A stretch of DNA of 64,000 nucleotides from Klenkia sesuvii (GTDB taxonomy: Bacteria > Actinomycetota > Actinomycetes > Mycobacteriales > Geodermatophilaceae), in NCBI RefSeq assembly GCF_037083825.1, contig NZ_JBAPLU010000002.1:1-64000 (forward strand), written 5' to 3'. Each line of letters starts with the position of its first letter. The stretch's first letter is position 1. Positions 18,336 to 26,197 of this stretch are shown piece after piece. The translations under genes were made by a program, and so were the position numbers. The notes beneath the pieces were generated by a model. That model did not search any database. It was not told the origin of the DNA and saw only the letters and a program-made list of their open reading frames with translations.

Positions 18336-19166
18336 TCAACGGCGGAAGCGGACCGTCCGGCCCGGGGCCAGCTGGGCACAGCGGTCGACGTCGGCGTCCG
18401 CGACGTAACCGATCACCGGGTAGCCGCCGGTGACCGGGTGGTCGGCCAGGAACAGCACCGGCTGACCCGAGGGCGGCACCTGCAGCGCCCCGCGCACCAG
18501 GCCCTCGCTGGGCAGCTCGCCGTCCCGGGCGCGCTCGAGCACCGGCCCGGCCAGTCGCAGGCCCACCCGGTTGCTCTCCCCCGTCACCTCCCACGCCGTA
18601 GCGGTGAGCACCCGGTGGGCATCCTCGGCGAACCAGTCGGCCCGCGGACCCGGCCGGACGGCGACCACCAGCCCGTCCGCCGGCTCGGCCACCGGCGCGA
18701 CGTCGACGCCGGGCCAGCTGCCGGTACCGGGCCCCACCGGCAGCACGTCACCGACCCCGACCACCGCAGGCCCCAGGCCCGAGAGCAGGTCGGTGGAGCG
18801 CGACCCCAGCACCGGCCGCACGGTCAACCCACCCCGCACCGCCAGGTAGCTGCGCAGCCCGCTCACCGGCGTCCCCAGCCGCAGCTCGGCACCGGCCGAG
18901 AGCCGCACCGGTGCGGCGTACGGCGCACCCGCGCAGCGCGCACCGGTCAACGCCACCCAGACCGCCGCGTCCGCCCGCACCGCCAACCCACCGGCGGTCA
19001 CCTCCAGCACGGCGGCATCGGGCGGGTTGCCCAGCAGCCGGTTGGCCAGCGCCGCAGCCGCCCGGTCCGCGGCGCCCGAGCGGCCGATGCCCTGCGCCGC
19101 GAGCCCCGGCCGGCCCAGGTCCTGCGCCGTCGTCAGCGGCCCGGGAGCCAGCACGGTGAGCGTCAC
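18336..19166 (-). CDS. pxpC: 5-oxoprolinase subunit C (biotin-dependent carboxyltransferase family)
   Basis: 276 residues, PF02626 (AHS2). Characteristic motifs: GPLTTAQDLGRPG near the N-terminus, GIGRSGAADRAAAALANRLLGN, SYLAVRGG, and FLADHPVTGGYPVIG near the C-terminus. With PxpA and PxpB it forms an ATP-dependent enzyme opening 5-oxoproline (pyroglutamate), a damage product of glutamine, to glutamate. The GTG start overlaps the pxpB stop by 4 bases. Last gene of the pxpABC set; converges with the HNH gene. Confidence 0.9.
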   Translation of the reverse strand: MTLTVLAPGPLTTAQDLGRPGLAAQGIGRSGAADRAAAALANRLLGNPPDAAVLEVTAGGLAVRADAAVWVALTGARCAGAPYAAPVRLSAGAELRLGTPVSGLRSYLAVRGGLTVRPVLGSRSTDLLSGLGPAVVGVGDVLPVGPGTGSWPGVDVAPVAEPADGLVVAVRPGPRADWFAEDAHRVLTATAWEVTGESNRVGLRLAGPVLERARDGELPSEGLVRGALQVPPSGQPVLFLADHPVTGGYPVIGYVADADVDRCAQLAPGRTVRFRR

Positions 19167-19783
19167 GTGACGTCCGGCCCGACGACACGGAACCGGATCC
19201 GCACCCCCGGGCGGAGCAGCGCCGCCGGGTCGCGCTCGACGTCGAACACCGCGAGGTCGGTGCGGCCGAGCAGCTGCCACCCGCCGGGCGACGCCTGCGG
19301 GTAGACCGCCCCGAACCCGCCGGCCACCGCCACCGACCCGGCCGGCACCCGCGTGCGGGGGGTGGCCCGGCGCGGCAGGTCCCAACCCCCGCCGTCGGGC
19401 ACGGCGTAGCCGAAGCCGGGGGCGAACCCGCCGAAGGCCACCGTCCAGACCGTCCCCGTGTGCCGCGCGACGACCTCCTCGACGGGGCACCCCAGGGCGG
19501 CGGCGACTTCGGCGAGGTCCGCGCCGTCGTAGACCACCGGCACCTCGACCTCGCCGGCGTCGGGTCGGGCTCCCGCGACCGGCCGCGCCGACCGGATCCA
19601 CGACGCGGCGGCGTCCACCGACGTCCGCCCCGGGTCCAGCACCACCAGCACCGTGCGGGCGGCCGGCACGACGTCCAGCACGCCGTCGGGCGGGTCGGCC
19701 AACGCGGCGTGCAGCGCCAGCACCGCGTCGAGGTCGGCCAGCTCGACGAGGACGGCGGCGTCGCCGCTGGGGAGCAGCCTCAC
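19163..19783 (-). CDS. pxpB: 5-oxoprolinase subunit B
   Basis: 206 residues, PF02682 (AHS1). Conserved VRLLPSGDAAVLVEL start and the FGGFAPGFGYAVPDGGGWDLPRRATPRTRVPAGSVAVAGG region (described by its G-F-A-P-G-F and P-R-x-x-P-R-x-x-V-P motifs). Subunit of the PxpABC oxoprolinase with PxpA and PxpC. Start GTG 19783 overlaps the pxpA stop by 4 bases, and its own stop overlaps pxpC by 4 bases, so the three subunits are translationally coupled. Confidence 0.9.
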   Translation of the reverse strand: MRLLPSGDAAVLVELADLDAVLALHAALADPPDGVLDVVPAARTVLVVLDPGRTSVDAAASWIRSARPVAGARPDAGEVEVPVVYDGADLAEVAAALGCPVEEVVARHTGTVWTVAFGGFAPGFGYAVPDGGGWDLPRRATPRTRVPAGSVAVAGGFGAVYPQASPGGWQLLGRTDLAVFDVERDPAALLRPGVRIRFRVVGPDVT

Positions 19784-20529
19784 GCGAACGGTGCGAGCTC
19801 GACCCCGACCGCGGTCAGCTCGGTCCGCACCCGCCGGGCGATCTCGACCGCGCCGGGGGTGTCCCCGTGCACGCAGATCGACGCCGGGGCCAGCCGCAGC
19901 TCGGCCCCGTCGACGTCGTGCACCGGTTGCCCGGTCGCCATGGCGACGCACCGCGCCGCGACGAGACCGGCGTCGTGGAGGACGGCGCCCGGCAGCCGGC
20001 GGGACACCAACGCGCCGTCCGCGGTGTAGGCGCGATCGGCGAACGCCTCGTCGACGCACCGCAGCCCGGCCTCGGCCGCCAGCCGCAGGAACGCCGACCC
20101 GGGCAGCCCCAGCACCGGCAGCGTGCGGTCGACGTCGACGACGGCGGCCACCACGGCGGCGGCCTGCTCCTCGTGGGTGACGATCGCGTTGTAGAGCGCC
20201 CCGTGCGGCTTGACGTACCGCACGCGGTCACCGGCCACGCGCGCGAACGCCGACAGGGCGCCGAGCTGGGCGACGACGTCCTGGGTGAGCTCGTCGGGGT
20301 CGACGTCGATGAACCGCCGGCCGAAGCCGGGCAGGTCGCGGTAGCCGACCTGCGCCCCGATCGCCACACCGCGGGAGACCGCCCGCTCGCACACCCGGCG
20401 CATCGTGCGGGGGTCGCCGGCGTGGAACCCGCAGGCGACGTTGGCGCTGGTGACGACGTCGAGCAGGGCGTCGTCGTCGCTGAGGGCCCACACGCCGAAG
20501 CCTTCGCCGAGGTCGGCGTTGAGGTCCAT
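19780..20529 (-). CDS. pxpA: 5-oxoprolinase subunit A (LamB/YcsF family)
   Basis: 249 residues. The family opening MDLNADLGEGFG, then SANVACGFHAGDP, GAQVGYRDLPGFGRR, VRYVKPHGALYN and the C-terminal ICVHGDTPGA are all present; they place the polysaccharide-deacetylase-like barrel. ATG 20529 shares one base with the stop of the LigD-type gene (TGATG). Part of the PxpABC complex converting 5-oxoproline plus ATP to glutamate. Confidence 0.92.
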   Translation of the reverse strand: MDLNADLGEGFGVWALSDDDALLDVVTSANVACGFHAGDPRTMRRVCERAVSRGVAIGAQVGYRDLPGFGRRFIDVDPDELTQDVVAQLGALSAFARVAGDRVRYVKPHGALYNAIVTHEEQAAAVVAAVVDVDRTLPVLGLPGSAFLRLAAEAGLRCVDEAFADRAYTADGALVSRRLPGAVLHDAGLVAARCVAMATGQPVHDVDGAELRLAPASICVHGDTPGAVEIARRVRTELTAVGVELAPFA

Positions 20530-21476
20530 CAGTCCTCCGGGGGCAGCTCGGTGCCGTCGCGGTCGGCCCACTCCAGGAGCGGCGCGAGGTCGAACACCTC
20601 GGAGTCGATGTCGGCGTGCAGGTCGCCGAGCTCGGCGAACCGGGCGGGCACGGTGGCGATGGTGAAGTCGCGCGGGTGGGCGTCGTCCACCTCGTCCCAG
20701 CGGATCGGGGTGGACACCGTGGCCTCGGCGTTGCCGCGCACCGAGTACGCCGCGGCGATGGTGTGGTCGCGGGCGTTCTGGTTGTAGTCGACGAACACCG
20801 CGCGGGGGTCGCGGTCCTTGCGCCACCAGGTAGTGGTGACGTCGGCCGAACGCCGCTCGACCTCCCGGGCGAACGCGAGCGCACCCCGCCGGACGTCGCC
20901 GAACCCGTGCTCGGGCCGGATCCGCACGTAGACGTGCAGCCCGTTGCCGCCCGAGGTCTTCGGGAAGCCGACCGCACCCAGCTCGTCGAGCACCTCGTGC
21001 ACCACGTGGGCGACCCGGCGCACCGCGGCGTAGTCGGCCTCGGGCATCGGGTCCAGGTCGATGCGCCACTCGTCGGGCAGCTCGGTGTCGGCGCGGCGGC
21101 TGTTCCACGGGTGGAACTCCACCGTCGACATCTGCACCGCCCATGCCACGTGCGCGAGGTGGGTGACGCACAGCTCGTCGGCGGTGCGGTTCCAGCGCGG
21201 GAAGTGCAGCCGCACCGTCTCGATCCACGGCGGCGCCCCGGCCGGGATGCGCTTCTGGTGCACCTTGTCGCCCTCGACGCCCTTGGGGAAGCGGTGCAGC
21301 ATGCACGGCCGCTCGCGCAGCGCGTTCACGATGCCGGGCCCGACGGCGAGGTAGTAGTCGAGCAGGTCCTTTTTGGTCTCCCCGCGCGCCGGGAAGTAGA
21401 CCCGGTCCGGGCTGGACAGCCGGACGTCGAGCCCGTCGACCTCCACCTCGATGGCGTCACCGCTCATGCTGGCCAT
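20529..21476 (-). CDS. Stand-alone LigD-type polymerase/primase (NHEJ)
   Basis: 315 residues covering only the archaeo-eukaryotic primase-like polymerase domain of bacterial LigD. Catalytic residues are visible: D140 and D142 in RIDLDP, H122 in EFHPW, and the SGGNGLHVYV motif (175-184). There is no ligase or 3'-phosphoesterase domain, so it resembles mycobacterial PolD1/PolD2, which add ribonucleotides during end joining or gap repair. ATG 21476 directly follows the SDR stop (TGA|ATG); M4 is an alternative. Neither ku nor ligD is in the window. It is embedded in a metabolic operon, upstream of pxpA. Confidence 0.87.
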   Translation of the reverse strand: MASMSGDAIEVEVDGLDVRLSSPDRVYFPARGETKKDLLDYYLAVGPGIVNALRERPCMLHRFPKGVEGDKVHQKRIPAGAPPWIETVRLHFPRWNRTADELCVTHLAHVAWAVQMSTVEFHPWNSRRADTELPDEWRIDLDPMPEADYAAVRRVAHVVHEVLDELGAVGFPKTSGGNGLHVYVRIRPEHGFGDVRRGALAFAREVERRSADVTTTWWRKDRDPRAVFVDYNQNARDHTIAAAYSVRGNAEATVSTPIRWDEVDDAHPRDFTIATVPARFAELGDLHADIDSEVFDLAPLLEWADRDGTELPPED

Positions 21477-22406
21477 TCAACCCTCATCCGGCATGCCGTT
21501 TCGGCCTCCTCGCAGGGTCCCACGGCGAGCCCGCGAGTCGTGGGGGGCGAGGTGGTCCTTCACCGCATCGGCGGACAGCTGCCACAGGTCGCGGGCGCGC
21601 CGGTCGTCGGTGGCCCACGGCATGGTCAGGCCGGCCGACCGGTCGGCGTGGAAGCCGCCGTTGCGCCAGCCGTCGTCCGTGGTGGCGAGCCAGACCAGGG
21701 TGTCGGCGCCCTCGGCCGGGGTGCGCGAGAACCGCGGCAGGCCCAGCTTCCAGGCCAGCCCCGAGATGCCGCCCGACCGCGCGCCGAAGGAGGTGGCCAC
21801 GGTGCCCGGGCTGTAGCAGGTGGCGACGACGTCGGGGGCCCAGCGGCGGGCCAGCTCCCGGGTGAACAGCGCGTTCAGCGTCTTGGCCCGACCGTAGGCC
21901 AGCGTGCCCAGGTAGGGCCGCACGTCCTGCACCGACCGCAGCGTCAGGTGGCGGGGCAACGGGCCGAACCGGTGCATGAACGACGACGTCGTGACCACCC
22001 GCCCCCGGGCGGCCCGCAGCGGCTCCTCGAGCAACCGGGTGAGCAGGTACCCGCCCAGGTGGTCGACCTGGAACGTGGTCTCGAACCCGTCGCCGGTCGT
22101 GGTCCGCCGCGGGAACGAGGCCCCGGCGTTGTTGGCCAGGACGTCGATGCGCGGGTGCCGCTCGGCCAGGGCAGCGCCCAGCGCCCGGACGTCGTCCAGA
22201 CGCGCGAAGTCGGCGACGTGCCGCTCGACCTCGCGGTGGTCGTCGGGGTGCCCCTGCGCCTGCAGCTCGTCGGCGACGGCGTCGGTCTTCGCCGGCGACC
22301 GGCCGACCACCACGACCCGCCAGCCGTCGCGGTGCAGCCGGCGGGCGGCCGCCGCGCCGATGCCGTCGGAGGCACCGGTCACGACGGCGACGCGGGAGCC
22401 GGTCAG
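21477..22406 (-). CDS. Short-chain dehydrogenase/reductase
   Basis: 309 residues. NAD(P) motif TGASDGIG near the N-terminus, NNAG, catalytic serine in TTSSFMH and LAYGRAK supplying Y-x-x-x-K. The large size and TGDGFETTFQVDHLGGYLL segment are typical of the retinol-dehydrogenase/oxidoreductase-like SDRs. No ATG, GTG or TTG lies in a suitable place; CTG 22406 overlaps the preceding stop (CTGA) exactly as GTGA/ATGA overlaps do elsewhere here and gives a normal N-terminus (TGSRVAVVTGAS). GTG 22388 region (VTGAS) would be too short. The same frame is open to 22850 because of the upstream frameshift. Confidence 0.82.
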   Translation of the reverse strand: MTGSRVAVVTGASDGIGAAAARRLHRDGWRVVVVGRSPAKTDAVADELQAQGHPDDHREVERHVADFARLDDVRALGAALAERHPRIDVLANNAGASFPRRTTTGDGFETTFQVDHLGGYLLTRLLEEPLRAARGRVVTTSSFMHRFGPLPRHLTLRSVQDVRPYLGTLAYGRAKTLNALFTRELARRWAPDVVATCYSPGTVATSFGARSGGISGLAWKLGLPRFSRTPAEGADTLVWLATTDDGWRNGGFHADRSAGLTMPWATDDRRARDLWQLSADAVKDHLAPHDSRARRGTLRGGRNGMPDEG

Positions 22407-22850
22407 CTCGGGCGCTCCACCAGCACGACCGGGATCTCCCGGTCGGTCTTCTCCTGGTAGTCGGCGTAGTCGGGGAAGGCGGCCACGGCCCGCTCCCACC
22501 ACACGGCCTTCTCCTCGCCGTGGATCTCCCGCGCGACGCCGTCCCACACCTGGTCGCCGTCCTGCACGGTGACCTCGTCGGGGTGCAGCCTTGAGGTTGA
22601 AGTACCAGGTGGGGTGCTTGGGCGCCCCGCCCTGGCTGGCGACCATCGCGTAGACCCCGTCGTGCTCGACCTTCATGAGCGGGTTCTTGCGCACCTTGCC
22701 GCTCTTGGCCCCGCGCGTGGTGAAGACGACGACCGGTTCGGGGCGGCCGGGCAGGGTGTTGGCCTCGCGGCCGCCGCTGCGCTCGTAGGCCTCGACCTGG
22801 TCGCGGACCCACTTCTCGGGGCTGGGCTCGTACTCGCCTTCCAGTGGCAT
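22403..22850 (-). pseudogene. Deazaflavin (F420)-dependent nitroreductase, frameshifted
   Basis: Residues 1-88 (MPLEGEYEPSPEKWVRDQVE ... FTTRGAKSGKVRKNPLMKV ... HPTWYFNLKA) match the Ddn/FDOR-A family. An extra base at about 22587 (A on the plus strand) then shifts the frame. Removing it restores HPDEVTVQDGDQVWDG, EEKAVWWERAVAAFPDYADYQ and the normal C-terminus EIPVVLVERPS followed by TGA, giving 148 residues, the usual length. The coding strand otherwise shows no decay, so this is either a recent mutation or a sequencing error. The shift fuses the N-terminal half in frame with the SDR downstream. Confidence 0.8.
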
Positions 22851-22884
22851 GTCCCGACCCTAGGACTCCTCGACGCCGGGCGCC

Positions 22885-23100
22885 TCAGTCCGCGGCGAGG
22901 ACGTAGGCGACCAACGCGTTCGCGTGGCCGTGGCCCATCCCGTGCTCGGACTTCAGCCACGACACGAGCGCCATGTGCTTCGCGTCGGGCTCGGCGGCCC
23001 GCTTCTCGCGCACCAGCTGCTGCCACTCCCCGATGGGCCGGCCGTACTTCTTCTCCATGGCCGGGAAGTAGCTCGCCGGCCCCTGCACCTTCTCGGTCAT
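22885..23100 (-). CDS. DUF4287 domain protein
   Basis: 71 residues: MTEKVQGPASYFPAMEKKYG, then GEWQQLVREKR and HMALVSWLKSEHGMGHGHANALVAYVL, the complete DUF4287 pattern (S-Y-F-P-x-I-E-x-K-Y-G ... G-x-G-H-x-A-N-A-L-V). The function of the family is unknown; it often appears alone or fused to DUF5655. ATG 23100 has AGGA eight bases upstream; ATG 23109 is an alternative. Divergent from the antitoxin-like gene across a 115-base gap that holds a GGTGCG-A-CGCACC dyad at 23159-23171. Confidence 0.85.
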   Translation of the reverse strand: MTEKVQGPASYFPAMEKKYGRPIGEWQQLVREKRAAEPDAKHMALVSWLKSEHGMGHGHANALVAYVLAAD

Positions 23101-23215
23101 GGCCGTCATCCTGCGCGACGGGAACCCTCGCGGAGGGACGCACGTAGCACGGGTGGCAGGTGCGACGCACCACCGGCAGGGTGTGCGCAGACGACGACCA
23201 GAGGAGGACGACGTG

Positions 23216-23686
23216 GTGGACTTCGGCAGGCTGGCGAAGAAGGCCCAGGACGCACTGGCCCAGGGGTCGGACAAGATCGAGGCGGCGCTGAAGGACAACA
23301 GCGGCAAGATCGAGGGTGCGGTCGACAAGGCCGGGCAGTTCGCGAAGCAGAAGATGCCCGACCGCGCCGCGCAGATCGACAACGCGACGCAGAAGGCCAA
23401 GGCCGCCGTCCCGCGGCACGAGGACGGCACCAGCGGGGGCACCGCGTTCGGCACGACCGCCACCAGCCCCGCGCAGGACCCGGCCACGACTCCCGACCCG
23501 ACCCCGGTCACCCCGCCCACGCCGGTGGCCGAGCCCGGCGCTGCGGGAGCCCCCGGCGCCACCCCCACGCACACCGCCCCGGACGCCGGTGCGCCGTCCT
23601 GGTCCCCCGGCACGGCCGCCGCCCCGCCGTCGCCGTCGGCCTCGCCCACGCCCGAGGTCGACCGCGCCGCTCGCGAGCAGGGCTGA
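23216..23686 (+). CDS. MT0933-type antitoxin-like protein with disordered tail
   Basis: 156 residues. The first 60 (DFGRLAKKAQDALAQ ... IEGAVDKAGQFAKQKMPDRAAQID ... AKAAV) are the charged amphipathic helical repeat of the Rv0909/MT0933 antitoxin family. The remaining 90 residues are Pro/Ala/Thr-rich and probably disordered, which is longer than usual. AGGAGG at 23202-23207 serves GTG 23213 or 23216. The expected partner toxin (an SRPBCC protein like Rv0910) is not adjacent; the next gene is a HerA-like ATPase. The toxin-antitoxin role is therefore doubtful. Confidence 0.7.
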   Translation: MDFGRLAKKAQDALAQGSDKIEAALKDNSGKIEGAVDKAGQFAKQKMPDRAAQIDNATQKAKAAVPRHEDGTSGGTAFGTTATSPAQDPATTPDPTPVTPPTPVAEPGAAGAPGATPTHTAPDAGAPSWSPGTAAAPPSPSASPTPEVDRAAREQG

Positions 23687-23694
23687 GCGCACCG

Positions 23695-25281
23695 GTGGGC
23701 GCACCCGTCGACGAGACGTCCGCCACCGTCGCGGCCGGCATCGCCGCCGGGTACGCGTTCACCGGCCCCGCCCTCGACCTGGGCTCGGTGGTGCACGGCG
23801 GCCAGCCGCACCCCGACGCCCAGGTCCGCGTCCCGCTGTCGATGATGACCCGGCACGGGCTCATCGCCGGGGCCACCGGCACCGGCAAGACCAAGACGTT
23901 GCAGCTGCTGGCCGAGCAGCTGTCGGCGCAGGGCGTGCCGGTCGTGCTGGCCGACGTCAAGGGCGACCTCACCGGGCTCTCCCACCCCGGGGTGCCCGGT
24001 GACCGCATCACCGCGCGGGCCACCGACACCGCCGACGACTGGACGCCGACCGGCTACCCCGTGGAGTACCTGGCCCTCGGCGGGCTGGGCACCGGCGTGC
24101 CGGTGCGCTCGACGGTCACCAGCTTCGGCCCGGTGCTGCTCAGCAAGGTCATGGGCCTGAACAGGACCCAGGAGAGCTCGCTGGGCCTGGTCTTCCACTA
24201 CGCCGACCGGGCCGGGCTGCCGCTGCTGGACCTCAAGGACCTCCGCTCGGTCATCAGCTGGCTGGTCAGCGACGAGGGCAAGGCCGACCTCGCGGGCCTG
24301 GGCGGGCTCAGCAAGGCCACCGCCGGGGTCATCCTCCGCAACCTCGTCGGCCTGCAGGACCTCGGCGGCGACGTCTTCTTCGGCGAGCCCGAGTGGCAGA
24401 CCGCCGACCTCATGCGCACCGCCCCCGACGGCCGCGGCGTCATCAGCTCGGTCGAGCTGACCGCCGTCCAGGACCGGCCGGCCCTGTTCTCCACCTTCCT
24501 CATGTGGCTGCTGGCCGACCTGTTCGAGGAGCTGCCCGAGGTCGGCGAGGTCGACAAGCCCGAGCTGGTCTTCTTCCTCGACGAGGCGCACCTGCTGTTC
24601 ACCGGGGCCAGCGCGGCGTTCCTCGAGTCGGTCACCCAGACCGTGCGGCTGATCCGGTCCAAGGGCGTCGGGGTCTTCTTCGTGACCCAGAACCCCACGG
24701 ACGTCCCGGCGCCGGTGCTCGGCCAGCTGGGCAACCGGGTGCAGCACGCGCTGCGCGCCTTCACCCCCGACGACGCCACCGCGCTGACGAAGACGGTCAA
24801 GACCTACCCGCGCTCGGACGCCTACGACGTCGGCGAGACCCTCACCTCGCTGGGCACCGGCGAGGCCGTCGTGACGGTGCTGTCCGAGCGCGGTGCGCCG
24901 ACCCCGGTGGCCTGGACGATGCTGCGCGCCCCGCGCTCCCTCATGGGCACGGTCGAGGCGGCGCAGCTGGAGGCCGCCGTCGCCGCGTCCCCGCTGCTGG
25001 CCACCTACGGCACCGCGGTGGACCGCGAGTCGGCCTACGAACGGTTGGCCGCCCGGCTGGCCCCACCCCCGGCCCCCGCACCGGCGCCCGCACCACCTCC
25101 GTCGACACCGTCACCTGCACCGGAACGGCGCGAGCGGCCCCGCCGCGAACCCGACCCCGAGCCCGGCGTCGTCGAGCAGGTGCTCGGGTCCTCGGCGTTC
25201 CGGGCCTTCGCCCGCTCGGCCGCCTCGGCGCTCGGCCGGGAGATCACGCGCGGGGTGTTCGGCACCCGTCGACGCCGGTGA
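23695..25281 (+). CDS. HerA-like DUF853 ATPase
   Basis: 528 residues. Walker A GATGTGKTKT at about 61-70, Walker B LVFFLDEAHLLF, arginine and sensor regions FFVTQNPTDVP typical of the DUF853/HerA-FtsK superfamily. The C-terminus has a Pro/Ala-rich linker and a conserved tail (GVVEQVLGSSAFRAFARSAASALGREI) that probably mediates oligomer contacts. These proteins are predicted hexameric DNA-translocating or structural ATPases; no NurA nuclease is next to it. GTG 23695 starts nine bases after the antitoxin-like gene. Confidence 0.83.
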   Translation: MGAPVDETSATVAAGIAAGYAFTGPALDLGSVVHGGQPHPDAQVRVPLSMMTRHGLIAGATGTGKTKTLQLLAEQLSAQGVPVVLADVKGDLTGLSHPGVPGDRITARATDTADDWTPTGYPVEYLALGGLGTGVPVRSTVTSFGPVLLSKVMGLNRTQESSLGLVFHYADRAGLPLLDLKDLRSVISWLVSDEGKADLAGLGGLSKATAGVILRNLVGLQDLGGDVFFGEPEWQTADLMRTAPDGRGVISSVELTAVQDRPALFSTFLMWLLADLFEELPEVGEVDKPELVFFLDEAHLLFTGASAAFLESVTQTVRLIRSKGVGVFFVTQNPTDVPAPVLGQLGNRVQHALRAFTPDDATALTKTVKTYPRSDAYDVGETLTSLGTGEAVVTVLSERGAPTPVAWTMLRAPRSLMGTVEAAQLEAAVAASPLLATYGTAVDRESAYERLAARLAPPPAPAPAPAPPPSTPSPAPERRERPRREPDPEPGVVEQVLGSSAFRAFARSAASALGREITRGVFGTRRRR

Positions 25282-25290
25282 GCCGGCCGC

Positions 25291-25464
25291 TCACCCGTTC
25301 GGCGGGCGGATCATGCTGACGACGGCCAGCCCGGCGAACACCACGACGAAGACCCAGGCCGGCACCCCGAGCATCCAGGTGGTCAGCAGCGCGGCGGCCA
25401 GGCACACCGCACCGACCACCCCGACGGTGGCGAACCTGCCCTCCGCACCCCGCTGATCGGCCAC
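25291..25464 (-). CDS. Small two-helix membrane protein
   Basis: 57 residues: short polar head (ADQRGAEGRF), helix 1 ATVGVVGAVCLAAALLTTW, helix 2 PAWVFVVVFAGLAVVSMI, and a short basic end. GTG 25464 is preceded by a G-rich run. No family is recognised. It is convergent with the HerA-like gene (9 bases apart) and divergent from the SIMPL gene. Confidence 0.55.
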   Translation of the reverse strand: MADQRGAEGRFATVGVVGAVCLAAALLTTWMLGVPAWVFVVVFAGLAVVSMIRPPNG

Positions 25465-25546
25465 CCCCCGACCCTCGCAGCGCAGGGTCACGACGGCATC
25501 ACGGTTCGACAAGCGTTCTCCACCTGTGATCTGCCAGGGTGACCGC

Positions 25547-26197
25547 GTGACCGAACCGACCCCGCGCGTGGTCGTCCGCGGGGAGACCACCCTGCGGGTG
25601 CCCCCCAGCCACGCCACCCTGTCCCTCACCGCCGAGGCGCGCGACCGGCACCGCGACCGCGCGCTGGTGCTGCTGGGCGACGTCCAGCGCACCGTCGCCG
25701 ACCTGCTGGCCGAGCACGCCGCGCTGGTCACCCGCTCGGCGACGGCCGCGGTCGGCGTCCACGCCGAGCACTCCGACCGCCAGCGGGTCACCGGCTACCG
25801 GGCCACCGTGACCACGCAGGTGCGGGTGGACGACGTCGACCGGGTCGGCGAGCTGGCCGTGGCCGCCGCCGGGCTCGACGGCTGCTCGTTGTGGGGGCCC
25901 AGCTGGCAGCTCGACCGCGACGACCCGGCGTGGGCGCGGGCCCGCACCGAGGCCATCGGCGAGGCCGTCGCCCGCGCGCGCGGCTACGCCGAGGCCGTCG
26001 GCAGCACCCTGACCGGGCTGGTCGAGCTCCGCGACGTCGGCACCGGCGCGGTGTCCCCGGCGATGATGATGGCCGGCTCGGCGCGGTCCGCGGTGCGGGC
26101 GGCCCCCGAGCTGGACCTGGAACCGGCGCTGCAGGAGGTGCACGGCGCCGTCGAGGCCGTGTTCCTCATCTCCGCCCCGAACCTCGAGGAGCTCTAG
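25547..26197 (+). CDS. SIMPL (DUF541) domain protein
   Basis: 216 residues, PF04402. VVVRGETTLRVPPSHATLSLTAEA at the N-terminus, then the long alternating helix/strand pattern and RAEAIGEAVARARGYAEAVG-like helix (seen as ARTEAIGEAVARARGYAEAV) characteristic of the family. Most SIMPL proteins are exported, but there is no signal peptide here. AGGGTGA precedes GTG 25547. Function unknown. The stop TAG abuts the ATG of the zinc peptidase, so the two genes form an operon. Confidence 0.83.
   Translation: MTEPTPRVVVRGETTLRVPPSHATLSLTAEARDRHRDRALVLLGDVQRTVADLLAEHAALVTRSATAAVGVHAEHSDRQRVTGYRATVTTQVRVDDVDRVGELAVAAAGLDGCSLWGPSWQLDRDDPAWARARTEAIGEAVARARGYAEAVGSTLTGLVELRDVGTGAVSPAMMMAGSARSAVRAAPELDLEPALQEVHGAVEAVFLISAPNLEEL

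Noticed and set aside
21477..22850. Bifunctional nitroreductase-SDR fusion protein
   Set aside because: The middle ~60 codons are out of frame; one base removed restores a complete Ddn-type protein with a normal stop.
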